Shown here: piece by piece, positions 47,992-55,996 of the stretch
Layout: each line of letters starts with the position of its first letter
How positions within the stretch are numbered: position 1 is the first letter of the stretch
Source: RI-231 sp041394905
GTDB lineage: Bacteria; Acidobacteriota; Terriglobia; Bryobacterales; UBA6623
DNA length: 64,000 nt
Assembly (NCBI GenBank): GCA_041394905.1
Contig: JAWKHJ010000018.1
Span: forward strand, 70,359-134,358
Reading direction: 5' to 3'
Program-made: the position numbers and the translations under genes
Notes under the pieces: model-generated
Seen by the model: only the letters and a program-made list of their open reading frames with translations
The model's database searches: none
Told to the model about the DNA's origin: nothing

Positions 47992-49176
47992 ATGCCGGCT
48001 CACCGTCTGGAACCGACAAGCGCTGAAGAGCTAGCCGCCGCCCTTGCAGGCGCCTACGGCGACGCGAAGACCATCGAAATTGCCGGCCACGGCAGCAAAC
48101 GCCGGCTCGGCGGCCCCCGCGCCGATGCGGACGTCGAGCTCAACACCGCCAAGCTCAACTCCGTCCTCGCCTATGAGCCCGCCGACCTGACCATCAGCGT
48201 CCAAGCCGGCATGCCATGGGCCGAGCTCAGCCGCCTGCTCGCCGAGAACAATCAGATGATTCCGCTCGACCCGCCCTTCGCCAACCAGGCGACGGTCGGC
48301 GGAGCCCTGGCTAGCGACTCGTCCGGCCCACGCCGCCGCCGCTACGGCACGGCGCGCGACATGGTCATTGGTATGCAGTTCGCCACCGCCGAAGGCAAGC
48401 TTGTCAACTCCGGCGGAATGGTGGTCAAGAACGTCACGGGGCTGGACATGGCGAAGCTCATGATCGGCTCCTACGGAACCCTGGCCGCCATCACCACGGC
48501 GAACTTCAAGCTGTTCCCTCGCCCGGTAGCCGAGACGACGTTCGTCTTCCGCAACGCCTCCGCCGCCAAGCTCGTCGCGCTGCGCCAAGAGATGCTCGCC
48601 GGCGTGGCGCAGCCCTTCGCCCTCGACCTGCTGAACGCCGGCGCGGCGCAGGCGCTCGGGCTTGAGATCGACGCGCCGTTCGCACTGCTTGCCAAGACCG
48701 AGGGGTCCCATGCCGTCGTCGCGCGTTACCGGTCGGAGTACGAGGCCCTCGCCTCCCGTGCGGGCGTGGAGATGACCGAACCCGAGCCCTCCGGCGCTGA
48801 TGCGTTGTGGGCGGCCATCCGAGAATTTCCGAGCACGGCGCTCGAGGCCTCCCCGGACGCTGCACTGCTGCGTGTCGCAACGACCGCCTCCAAACTGACG
48901 CAAGCCGTCGAAACCGCGCCGAACGACGCCTGGCTGCTGAGCCGCGCCGCCAACGCCATCGTCTATCTTGCCTTCACGAGTGCCGAGCAAGCTCGACAAA
49001 CCGCTCGAGCCTTGCGCTCCGCGGGCTTCGGGGTTCTGGCCGAATCCTTACCTGCAAACAGCGACCTCGAACGCTGGTCTCCCGACGACGCCGCGCTCGC
49101 CGCGATGACACGGCTCAAGAACGCCTTCGACCCTGAGCGGCGTCTCAACCCCGGCCGCCTCTTCGGCCGTTTGTAA
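47992..49176 (+). CDS. glcE: Glycolate oxidase FAD-binding subunit GlcE
   Basis: 394 residues, FAD_binding_4 type: IEIAGHGSKRRLGGPR, ISVQAGMPWAELSRLLAENN, IPLDPPFANQATVGGALASD, SGGMVVKNVTGLDMAKLMIG. GlcE works with GlcD (FAD) and GlcF (Fe-S) to oxidise glycolate to glyoxylate at the membrane. Neither glcD nor glcF is adjacent, so they lie elsewhere or this is a GlcE-like oxidase. ATG 47992 chosen; GTG 47974 would overlap the upstream stop. Confidence 0.9.
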   Translation: MPAHRLEPTSAEELAAALAGAYGDAKTIEIAGHGSKRRLGGPRADADVELNTAKLNSVLAYEPADLTISVQAGMPWAELSRLLAENNQMIPLDPPFANQATVGGALASDSSGPRRRRYGTARDMVIGMQFATAEGKLVNSGGMVVKNVTGLDMAKLMIGSYGTLAAITTANFKLFPRPVAETTFVFRNASAAKLVALRQEMLAGVAQPFALDLLNAGAAQALGLEIDAPFALLAKTEGSHAVVARYRSEYEALASRAGVEMTEPEPSGADALWAAIREFPSTALEASPDAALLRVATTASKLTQAVETAPNDAWLLSRAANAIVYLAFTSAEQARQTARALRSAGFGVLAESLPANSDLERWSPDDAALAAMTRLKNAFDPERRLNPGRLFGRL

Positions 49177-49229
49177 ACCTGGGCTTTCAACTGAAGGATC
49201 CCTTGTGAACGCCGACCGTTCGCTATAAC

Positions 49230-49250
49230 GGAAGTCCAGAGGAGACTTCC
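49230..49250 (+). promoter_or_regulatory. Hairpin presenting the SD of the HSCARG-like gene
   Basis: Stem GGAAGTC (49230-49236)/GACTTCC (49244-49250), perfect 7 bp, with loop CAGAGGA. The SD GAGGAG (49239-49244) sits in the loop and the first stem base, one nt after which comes the ATG at 49252. Confidence 0.5.
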
Positions 49251-49251
49251 C

Positions 49252-50196
49252 ATGGCTGGAAAAATCATCGCTGTGACCGGAGCGACCGGACAGCAAGGCG
49301 CCGGCTTGGTACGCGCCATTCTCGACGATCCTGACGGCGGGTTCGCAGTGCGAGCCGTCACCCGCAACCCCGGCTCCGATAAGGCCAAAGCTTTGGCGGA
49401 TCTTGGGGCCGAAGTCGTACAAGCCGAGCTCGACGATCAGGCAAGCATCGAGAAGGCCTTTGCCGGCGCCTACGGAGCCTTTTGCCTCACGAACTACTGG
49501 GAGCATTTCTCCCCGCAAAAAGAGACGACGCAAGCAGGCAATCTGGCGCGCGCGGCCAAAGTCAGCGGCGTCCAGCACGCGATTTGGTCCACACTCGAGG
49601 ACACGCGTAAGAAAGTTCCGCTCGAAAGCGACCAGATGCCGACGCTGATGGAGCACTACAAGGTTCCCCACCTGGACGCGAAGGGCGAGGCGGACGAGCT
49701 CTTCGCCGACCTCGGCGTGCCCACCACCTGGTACCTCACGTCGTTCTACTACGACAACTTCATCTACTTCGGCATGGGCCCCAAGCCCGGTCTCGACGGC
49801 AAGCTCGCGATCTCGCTACCGATGGGTCACGCCAAGCTGGCAGCCATCGCCGCCGAGGACATAGGGCGCTGCGCCTACGGAATCTTCAAGGCGGGCCCCA
49901 AGTACATCGGAAAGACTGTAGGCGTCGCAGGCTCCCACATGACCGTCGCCGAGATGGCGCAATCTTTCACGAAAGTCCTCGGGCAAGAAGTCGTCTACAA
50001 CGAGGTGACCCCGGAGGCGTATCGTGGTTTCGGCTTCCCTGGCGCGGACGACCTGGGCAACATGTTTCAGTACTTCCGCGACTTCGCCGATGAGTTCTGT
50101 GCTGCGCGGAGCTTGGACGAGTCACGCGCGTTAAACCCGCAACTGATGACTTTCGACGTCTGGCTCGCCGCGAACAAAGACCGCATCCCTCTCTGA
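49252..50196 (+). CDS. NmrA/HSCARG-like NAD(P)-binding protein
   Basis: 314 residues. Start IIAVTGATGQQGAGLVRAIL (GxxGxxG loop), DDQASIEKAFAGAYGAFCLT, NYWEHFSPQKETTQAGNLAR, LITTWYLTSFYYDN-like segment TTWYLTSFYYDNFIYFGMG, and EVTPEAYRGFGFPGADDLGN. Matches the HSCARG/NmrA-like redox-sensing group, which lacks the SDR catalytic Tyr-x3-Lys. Probably a regulator or reductase sensing NADPH/NADP. ATG 49252 has a clear GAGGAG. Ends at 50196 with a terminator hairpin nearby. Confidence 0.88.
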   Translation: MAGKIIAVTGATGQQGAGLVRAILDDPDGGFAVRAVTRNPGSDKAKALADLGAEVVQAELDDQASIEKAFAGAYGAFCLTNYWEHFSPQKETTQAGNLARAAKVSGVQHAIWSTLEDTRKKVPLESDQMPTLMEHYKVPHLDAKGEADELFADLGVPTTWYLTSFYYDNFIYFGMGPKPGLDGKLAISLPMGHAKLAAIAAEDIGRCAYGIFKAGPKYIGKTVGVAGSHMTVAEMAQSFTKVLGQEVVYNEVTPEAYRGFGFPGADDLGNMFQYFRDFADEFCAARSLDESRALNPQLMTFDVWLAANKDRIPL

Positions 50197-50211
50197 TGTC
50201 ATCGACTTGAC

Positions 50212-50271
50212 CGCGTCGAATCGACGCGATTTCGCTCAGGCTGACAGCGCCCGTCTCAAGGCGCTGTCAGC
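50212..50271 (+). terminator. Terminator region after the HSCARG-like gene
   Basis: Two perfect hairpins: CGCGTCG-AAT-CGACGCG (50212-50228) and a 12-bp stem GCTGACAGCGCC/GGCGCTGTCAGC (50240-50251/50260-50271) with an 8-nt loop. Few T residues follow. Confidence 0.55.
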
Positions 50272-50343
50272 ACCGTGAAGCCACTCCTCCCGTAGGTTGT
50301 TCCGCGAGCGCCTCTGCCTTGAACAGAAACTGATTCGGGTGTT

Positions 50344-50400
50344 TTGACTATCCAGGTATTTAGCTCTATGACTCTAGTACTTTGAAATTCCGGTACTTTG
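50344..50400 (+). promoter_or_regulatory. Possible promoter of the PEP-CTERM gene with direct repeats
   Basis: TTGACT (50344-50349), 17 bp, TATGAC (50367-50372). Downstream, GTACTTTG occurs twice (50377-50384 and 50393-50400), 16 bp apart, a spacing of about 1.5 helical turns. The stretch is AT-richer than its surroundings. Confidence 0.35.
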
Positions 50401-50491
50401 GGCGTATTGACGACATTCACCTTAGGGCATGACACTGGATGCGACGAGTCCTAGGTGTTTTCTAAGGTTAGGGCTCGGGGAGATTCCAAGA

Positions 50492-51124
50492 GTGAAGCGT
50501 CTACTGATTTTTTTCGTTCTGGCAGCCGTGTCGCAAGCCAACGCCAGCATCGTGCAGCCGCTCGATCCGGCCGTGGATGGCCTGCATAGCAATCTCGGTG
50601 CAAGCCAAGAGGTCGCGGATGATTTCTTCCTGTCCGGGCTCACGACGTTGGGGACGCTGGGCTGGTATGGCCGCTACGACGACGCGACCGCACCTCCGAA
50701 TCCTACGGATTTCCTGATCCGCATCTTCAGCGACTCCGGCGGCGCACCCGATCCGCTCGGGCCGTTCTTCTCACTCGCCACCTCGGCGACGCCCGTATCG
50801 ACAGGCATGACCACCCTCGACAGCCTACCGTGGTATTTCTATTCCGTCGATCTCGGCGGCCCTATTCTCGGCGCGGGCCGCTATTGGCTGTCGATCGCCG
50901 AGAATGACGCCTCCACGCCCACGGGCGGCACGCGAGACTGGCGCTGGGGCGAATCTAACACCTTCGGCGAGCGCGCGGTGATCGTGGGCAATGCCAGCGT
51001 GTTCGCCCCAGAGAAAGGTCTCGACCTCGCCTTCAGCGTGCAGACCGTCCCCGAGCCATCCACATGGTTGCTGCTGGGAACCGGCTTGGTTTTGGCCGCC
51101 TTCCGTCGCCGTCGTCGGGCCTAA
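50492..51124 (+). CDS. PEP-CTERM sorting-domain protein
   Basis: 210 residues: signal peptide (KRLLIFFVLAAVSQANAS), a beta-rich mature region (SNLGASQEVADDFFLSGLTT, DFLIRIFSDSGG, GRYWLSIAENDAS) and the C-terminal V-P-E-P-S-T, a hydrophobic helix (WLLLGTGLVLAAF) and RRRRRA. Exported, then handled by an exosortase. Start is GTG 50492, with GGGGAG nine nt upstream. The adjacent sequence before 50492 adds poor residues. Confidence 0.88.
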   Translation: MKRLLIFFVLAAVSQANASIVQPLDPAVDGLHSNLGASQEVADDFFLSGLTTLGTLGWYGRYDDATAPPNPTDFLIRIFSDSGGAPDPLGPFFSLATSATPVSTGMTTLDSLPWYFYSVDLGGPILGAGRYWLSIAENDASTPTGGTRDWRWGESNTFGERAVIVGNASVFAPEKGLDLAFSVQTVPEPSTWLLLGTGLVLAAFRRRRRA

Positions 51125-51152
51125 GGTCGACAATCTTCGACTTTGATTCGAG

Positions 51153-51184
51153 AGCCGCGTCCGGTTGTTCCGGGCGCGGCTTTT
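51153..51184 (+). terminator. Terminator after the PEP-CTERM gene
   Basis: 12-bp stem AGCCGCGTCCGG/CCGGGCGCGGCT (one G-T pair; 51153-51164, 51170-51181) with loop TTGTT, then TTT. Confidence 0.65.
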
Positions 51185-51320
51185 CTCGTTGCCCGGAGAA
51201 GGCGGCCGCAGATCCGCAGAGAAGAAATCGAAGAAGGACTCTCGGGATTACCACACCCGGTTGTGCCGACCCGGAAACCGCTGCGACTCCGTGACGACTG
51301 CGTACAATGAAGTCAGGCCA

Positions 51321-51851
51321 ATGCTGCGTAAGATCCTTCTTTACGGCGACCCGGGATTGGAAACGACCTGCGATCCCGTCGCCGATTCCGAATTTGGGAC
51401 GCCGGAGCTCGAGACGCTCGTCTCCGACATGTTCGAAACCATGTACGAGGCCAAGGGCGTCGGCTTGGCCGCGCCGCAGATCGGCGAGCTCAAGCGCATC
51501 TTCATCGTCGACACCACCGTTGCCGACGACGACGGCGTCAGCGGCGAAAAGCGAGTGCTGATTAACCCCGAGATCCTCACGACCGGCGGCGAGCAAGTCG
51601 GGGAGGAAGGCTGCCTGTCCATCCCAGGCTTCCGGGAAAAAGTCCGCCGCCCTGCCAAGGTCCGCGTCCGGGCGCGCGACGCGAAAGGACAAACCTTCGA
51701 GATGGACGGACGCGACCTGATGGCGCGAGCCATCCTGCACGAGAACGATCACCTCGACGGCGTGCTCTTCCTCAAACACCTCACCGCGCTCAAGCGTAAC
51801 TTGATCAAACGCAAGATCGAGAAGCTCCGCAAAAAAGGCGAGTGGGAGTAG
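51321..51851 (+). CDS. def: Peptide deformylase
   Basis: Removes the N-formyl group from nascent proteins. 176 residues. Motif 1 GVGLAAPQIG, motif 2 EEGCLSIPG (Cys metal ligand), motif 3 HENDHLDGVLF (HExxH ligands and catalytic Glu). The C-terminal tail LIKRKIEKLRKKGEWE is normal. ATG 51321 (MLRKILLYGDP). Followed 11 bp later by fmt, the classical def-fmt pair. Confidence 0.96.
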   Translation: MLRKILLYGDPGLETTCDPVADSEFGTPELETLVSDMFETMYEAKGVGLAAPQIGELKRIFIVDTTVADDDGVSGEKRVLINPEILTTGGEQVGEEGCLSIPGFREKVRRPAKVRVRARDAKGQTFEMDGRDLMARAILHENDHLDGVLFLKHLTALKRNLIKRKIEKLRKKGEWE

Positions 51852-51862
51852 CGGCTACGCCC

Positions 51863-52789
51863 ATGCGCGTCATCTTCATGGGGACGCCGGCGTTCGCCGT
51901 CCCCACGCTTGCAAAGCTCGTCGAAACCGGCCACGACGTCCTCCTCGTCGTCACCCAGCCGGATCGCCCCGTCGGTCGAGGTCGGAAGCTTACGCCTCCG
52001 CCGGTCAAACAAAAGGCCGTCGAGCTAGACCTGGAAGTCTTCCAGCCGGAGAAGATCAAGACGGACGAAGCCTTCGAACGTCTCCGGTCGCTCGCGCCGG
52101 ATGTGATCGTGGTCGTCGGCTACGGACAGATCATCCCGCAGCGCATCATCGACCTCCCCAAGCACGGCTGCGTCAACGTCCACTCCTCGCTTCTGCCCAA
52201 GTACCGCGGCGCCGCACCGGTGAACTGGGCGATCGTACGCGGCGAGACCGTCACGGGCGTCTGCACCATGCAGATCGTCAAGAAGCTCGACGCAGGGGAC
52301 GTGCTGCTGTGCCGCGAGACGCCCATCGGCGAGAACGAGACGGCGAGCGAGGTGATGGAGCGGCTCGCGCCGATGGGAGCCGAACTGCTTGTCGAGACCT
52401 TGGCCGGGCTCCAAGCCGGAACGATCCAGGCCAAGCCCCAAGAGGACGAGGCTTCGACCTACGCCCCAATGATGAAGCGCGAGGACGGCCTGATCGACTG
52501 GACGCTCCCGGCGCGCGAGATCCACAACCGCGCCCGCGGATTCGACCCGTGGCCCGGCGCCTACACCCTGTTTCGAGGCAAACGGCTGCACTTGGGCCGC
52601 ACCGAGATCGCCGAAGGCGAAGCGCCCGCCGGCGCCATCGTCGAGGCCGGCGCTGCGCTCGTGGTCGGCTGCGGAGGAGGCGGGCTGCTCCGCGCGAGCG
52701 AGATCCAGGTGGAAGGCAAGGCCCGCATGCGCGCCGCCGATTTTGCCAACGGATATAAGCCTGCGCCAGGCGAGCGCCTGGGGTCGTAG
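51863..52789 (+). CDS. fmt: Methionyl-tRNA formyltransferase
   Basis: Formylates initiator Met-tRNA, producing the substrate removed later by Def. 308 residues. MRVIFMGTPAFAVPTLAKL at the start; folate/catalytic region VNVHSSLLPKYRGAAPVNWA (Asn, His), AIVRGETVTGV; C-terminal tRNA-binding domain IHNRARGFDPWPGAY. Start ATG 51863. In line with def upstream and argJ 44 bp downstream. Confidence 0.96.
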   Translation: MRVIFMGTPAFAVPTLAKLVETGHDVLLVVTQPDRPVGRGRKLTPPPVKQKAVELDLEVFQPEKIKTDEAFERLRSLAPDVIVVVGYGQIIPQRIIDLPKHGCVNVHSSLLPKYRGAAPVNWAIVRGETVTGVCTMQIVKKLDAGDVLLCRETPIGENETASEVMERLAPMGAELLVETLAGLQAGTIQAKPQEDEASTYAPMMKREDGLIDWTLPAREIHNRARGFDPWPGAYTLFRGKRLHLGRTEIAEGEAPAGAIVEAGAALVVGCGGGGLLRASEIQVEGKARMRAADFANGYKPAPGERLGS

Positions 52790-52833
52790 AATAGGCGTTT
52801 GCCCCGCCGCAAAAGGAAACCTCTAGGATTACG

Positions 52834-54012
52834 ATGAACGTCCCTCTCGGCTACCGCTTCGCCGCCGGCTACGCCGGCGTTCGCAAGAAGAAGCTCGACG
52901 ATTTGGCCTTGCTGGTCTCCGACGAGCCCGCTTCCGCCGCCGGCGTCTTCACGCAAAACCAGGTGCGCGCCGCCCCTGTGCTGCGCTCGGAAAAGCACTT
53001 GGCTTCGAGCGGCGGCGTCGCGCGCGCCATCATCGTCAACGCCGGCAATGCCAATTGTGCGACGCCTGACGGCGACCAAGTGGCGCGAAAAATGGCGCAG
53101 GCTGCGGCGAAGCTCGTCAAAGCGCCGCGCGAGCAGATCCTGGTGTCCTCCACAGGCGTGATCGGCGAGCCCTTGCCCGTCGCCAAGATCGAGGACAAGC
53201 TCCCCACCCTCTTCGAGGCCCTGTCGCCGGACAACTTCGAGAAGGCCGCGCGCGCCATCATGACCACCGACACCGTCCCCAAGACGGCGTTCGCTGAGGT
53301 TGAGACCGACGACGGCGTGATCCGCATCGCCGGCATGTGCAAAGGCTCGGGCATGATCATGCCCAACATGGCCACCATGCTTGGCTACGTCTTCACCGAC
53401 GCCGAGATCCGCCCAGGTGCTCTCAAGCGCATGCTGCAAGACGCCGCCGACCAAACCTTCAACTGCATCTCGGTCGACTCGGACACTTCAACCAACGACA
53501 CCGTCTTCCTCATGGCCAACGGCGCCTCCGGCGTCAACCCCAAGGGCGCCGACCGGGAACGCTTCGCCAAAGCGCTCGAGAAGGTTTGCCTCGACCTGGC
53601 GCTCGCCATCGTGCGCGACGGCGAAGGCGCGACCAAGCTTCTGTCGATCTACGTGGAAGGGGCGCCCAGCGACGCCGCCGCGAAGAAGATCGCCCGCGAA
53701 ATCGGAAACTCGCCGCTCGTGAAGACCGCGCTCGCCGGCGCCGATCCCAACTGGGGCCGTATCCTCCCCGCCGCCGGCAAAGCAGGCGTCAAGTTCGACC
53801 CTGCCGACGTCGACATCTTCCTCAACGGCCACCGCGTCTGCGAACGCGGCATGCGCTCGGACTTCGTCGAAGCCGAGGTGCAGAAGACGATGGAGGGCCC
53901 CGAATCGGTAGTGCGTTTCCACATCCGCGGCAAGGGCCGCGGGCAGGCGCGTTTCTTTACCTGCGACTTCACCGAGGCATACATCAAGATCAACGCGGAG
54001 TACCGCACCTGA
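52834..54012 (+). CDS. argJ: Bifunctional glutamate N-acetyltransferase/amino-acid acetyltransferase
   Basis: ArgJ recycles the acetyl group in ornithine synthesis and can also make N-acetylglutamate. 392 residues. Key motif KGSGMIMPNMATMLGYVFTD holds the autocleavage Ala-Thr (N-M-A/T-M-L); others are CISVDSDTSTNDTVF, GADPNWGRILPAAG and the C-terminal AYIKINAEYRT. The proprotein self-cleaves at the Thr into alpha and beta chains. Stop overlaps the next gene's ATG (TGATG). Confidence 0.96.
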   Translation: MNVPLGYRFAAGYAGVRKKKLDDLALLVSDEPASAAGVFTQNQVRAAPVLRSEKHLASSGGVARAIIVNAGNANCATPDGDQVARKMAQAAAKLVKAPREQILVSSTGVIGEPLPVAKIEDKLPTLFEALSPDNFEKAARAIMTTDTVPKTAFAEVETDDGVIRIAGMCKGSGMIMPNMATMLGYVFTDAEIRPGALKRMLQDAADQTFNCISVDSDTSTNDTVFLMANGASGVNPKGADRERFAKALEKVCLDLALAIVRDGEGATKLLSIYVEGAPSDAAAKKIAREIGNSPLVKTALAGADPNWGRILPAAGKAGVKFDPADVDIFLNGHRVCERGMRSDFVEAEVQKTMEGPESVVRFHIRGKGRGQARFFTCDFTEAYIKINAEYRT

Positions 54013-54431
54013 TGCGACTGGCCTCTGCGGCGCTGCTGCTGTTGGCCGCGCCTTTGGCCGCACAGGAGCATTCTCTCGAAGCACGGCGGCTTGTGCTAGA
54101 CGCCAGCCGCGCCCTGCAGGCCGACGCCCCCGCGCGCTTCTTGGGCTACTTCGACAAGCGCGCCACCCCACACTTCGGCGAACTGCGCCAGAACCTCCTC
54201 GCGCTGCTCGCCACAAAGACCGTCGCAAGCTCGGTGCAGATCGACAAGACAACCGTCGAGGGCGGCGAAGCCAGCCTCAGCGTCGACTGGCTCCTGCAAC
54301 TGACGCCCATTGACGGCATCGGGGCCGTGGAACAGCGTCATGAAGTCGTGCAAGTCCGCGTGCGCTTGGGTGAGAAACCCATGATTGTTTCGCTGACGCC
54401 AATCGAGCTCTTCCGGCCTGCTGCAAACTAG
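54012..54431 (+). CDS. Secreted hypothetical protein
   Basis: 139 residues, translationally coupled to argJ by TGATG. Signal peptide LASAALLLLAAPLAAQEH, then a helix (LEARRLVLDASRALQADAP), FLGYFDKRATPHFGELRQNL and a beta-rich end (VQIDKTTVEGGEASLSVDWL, VVQVRVRLGEKP). The helix-plus-sheet order resembles NTF2-like/SnoaL folds, but there is no specific match. No function is proposed. Confidence 0.65.
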   Translation: MRLASAALLLLAAPLAAQEHSLEARRLVLDASRALQADAPARFLGYFDKRATPHFGELRQNLLALLATKTVASSVQIDKTTVEGGEASLSVDWLLQLTPIDGIGAVEQRHEVVQVRVRLGEKPMIVSLTPIELFRPAAN

Positions 54432-55270
54432 CGCGACGCCTTCAGCTCCAGCAGCGTGATCTCCGGCGGCACCAAAAACCGCACCGGCAGCATGCTCGTC
54501 CCCACCCCGCTCGAAACGTACAGCACGCGCCCCTCCTCGCGTACCTCGTCGATCGCGTAACGCTCGCCAAACTCTGATGGCACCACTGGCCGTCCCACGA
54601 ACGGAATGTAGACCTGGCCGCCGTGCGTGTGCCCTGCAATCGTCAGGTTCACGCGCGCCGGCATGTCAGGAAAGATGTCCGGATTGTGCGTAAACGCAAT
54701 CACCGGCGCATCGTCCGTCACCATGGCGAGCGCGCCATCCACGTCGTGGTCGGTCTCCCAGAAGTCGCCGATGCCTATGACCCAGAAGGGCGCATTGGCC
54801 GCGTCCACCCGGACGGCATCGTCGAGCAGCAACGGAACGCCGTTCTGCTCGAAAGCCGCGATCATCTCGCGCGGCCGGCGCAGCCACCAGTCGTGGTTGC
54901 CCATGACGGCGAACACGCCCAGCGGGGCATGTAACTTGGCCAGCTCGGGGACGATCTCCTCGGGAGGCACGAAGGTTCCGCCCAGCACGCCTTGGATGAC
55001 GAAATCTCCCGGCAGCAGGATCAGATCCGGCTGGAGCTCGTTCGTGCGCCGCACCAGCTTGCGCAAGCTGTCGATACCCTTGTACGGCGACCCGATGTGC
55101 AGATCCGTCAGCACCGCTACATGCATCGAGTCGAGCGCCTCCGGCCAATGCGGGACCTCGACACTGTCGCGCCGCACCCGCAGAGACGAAGGCTCCCACC
55201 AGAAGCCCCAAATCCCCAACACCAGCCCGAACAGGGTGATCGCGATCCAGATGCGCCGAATTAGTTGCAA
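54428..55270 (-). CDS. Membrane-anchored metallophosphoesterase
   Basis: About 280 residues. One N-terminal TM helix (IWIAITLFGLVLGIWGFWW). Calcineurin-like motifs: VLTDLHIGSPYKG (DxH), LILLPGDFVIQG (GD), AVMGNHDWWLRRP (GNHD), AGHTHGGQVYIPFVG (GHTH); all metal ligands are present. This order fits the YkuE/LpxH-like group, acting on phosphoesters at the outer face of the membrane. A start is hard to fix: the frame enters aat; TTG 55270 (LQLIRRIW) is the best guess. Confidence 0.82.
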   Translation of the reverse strand: MQLIRRIWIAITLFGLVLGIWGFWWEPSSLRVRRDSVEVPHWPEALDSMHVAVLTDLHIGSPYKGIDSLRKLVRRTNELQPDLILLPGDFVIQGVLGGTFVPPEEIVPELAKLHAPLGVFAVMGNHDWWLRRPREMIAAFEQNGVPLLLDDAVRVDAANAPFWVIGIGDFWETDHDVDGALAMVTDDAPVIAFTHNPDIFPDMPARVNLTIAGHTHGGQVYIPFVGRPVVPSEFGERYAIDEVREEGRVLYVSSGVGTSMLPVRFLVPPEITLLELKASR

Positions 55271-55304
55271 CTCCCAGGTTGCCAGACCGATGCGGCCGCA
55301 GCTC

Positions 55305-55979
55305 TCAGAATTTCGCCTGAATCTCGAGGGCGGCGCGCAACCGGGCGAGAAACTCCGCACGCGAAATCTCGACCGCCCCCATGCGCTCGGTGAAGGGATT
55401 GAGCACCTGCGCGTCAAACAGCAGAAAGCCACGCGCCTTCAAATGCTCAGCTAGGTGGTAGAGCGCGACCTTCGACGCATCCGTGTCGCGCCGAAACATC
55501 GACTCGCCCGAGAAGCAGCCGCCCGTCGCGACGCCGTAAACGCCCCCGACCAAGCGCCCTTGCTCATCCCAGGCCTCCACCGAGTGCGCATGCCCGGCAT
55601 TGTGCAGCCGAATGTAGGCCTCCACGATGGGCGGGCTGATCCAGGTGCCGCCATCCGGACGGCGCGCCGATGCGCACCCTTCGATCACCTCCGCGAAGGC
55701 TACGTCGCGCGTGATCTCATAGCGTTGCTGGCGGATCTTTTGGCCGAGCCGGCGCGAGACGTGCACGCCCTTGTCCAACTCGAACACGGCGCGCGGATCC
55801 GGAGACCACCAAGTAATGGGGTGCGCCGACCAGGGAAACAAGCCTTTCGAATAAGCCTCGCGCAGCCTAGGGACGGAAAAACCGCCGCCCACAGCAACCA
55901 AGCCGTCCACGTTCGCTCGTTCGGCGTCCGGCAACGGGTCGCCGATGTCGAGAATGGGAATTCTCTCAGCCGAAAGCAC
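55305..55979 (-). CDS. aat: Leucyl/phenylalanyl-tRNA--protein transferase
   Basis: Adds Leu or Phe to N-terminal Arg/Lys of proteins, marking them for ClpAP. 224 residues. Motifs: GLVAVGGGFSVPRLREAYSKG, GLFPWSAHPITWWSPDPRAV, GGTWISPPIVEAYIRLHNAGH, VYGVATGGCFSGESMFRR, LLFDAQVLNPFTERMGAVEI. Start GTG 55979. It follows the DUF1552 gene by 17 bp on the same strand. Confidence 0.95.
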   Translation of the reverse strand: MLSAERIPILDIGDPLPDAERANVDGLVAVGGGFSVPRLREAYSKGLFPWSAHPITWWSPDPRAVFELDKGVHVSRRLGQKIRQQRYEITRDVAFAEVIEGCASARRPDGGTWISPPIVEAYIRLHNAGHAHSVEAWDEQGRLVGGVYGVATGGCFSGESMFRRDTDASKVALYHLAEHLKARGFLLFDAQVLNPFTERMGAVEISRAEFLARLRAALEIQAKF

Positions 55980-55996
55980 TCTGACTGACGGCGCGT

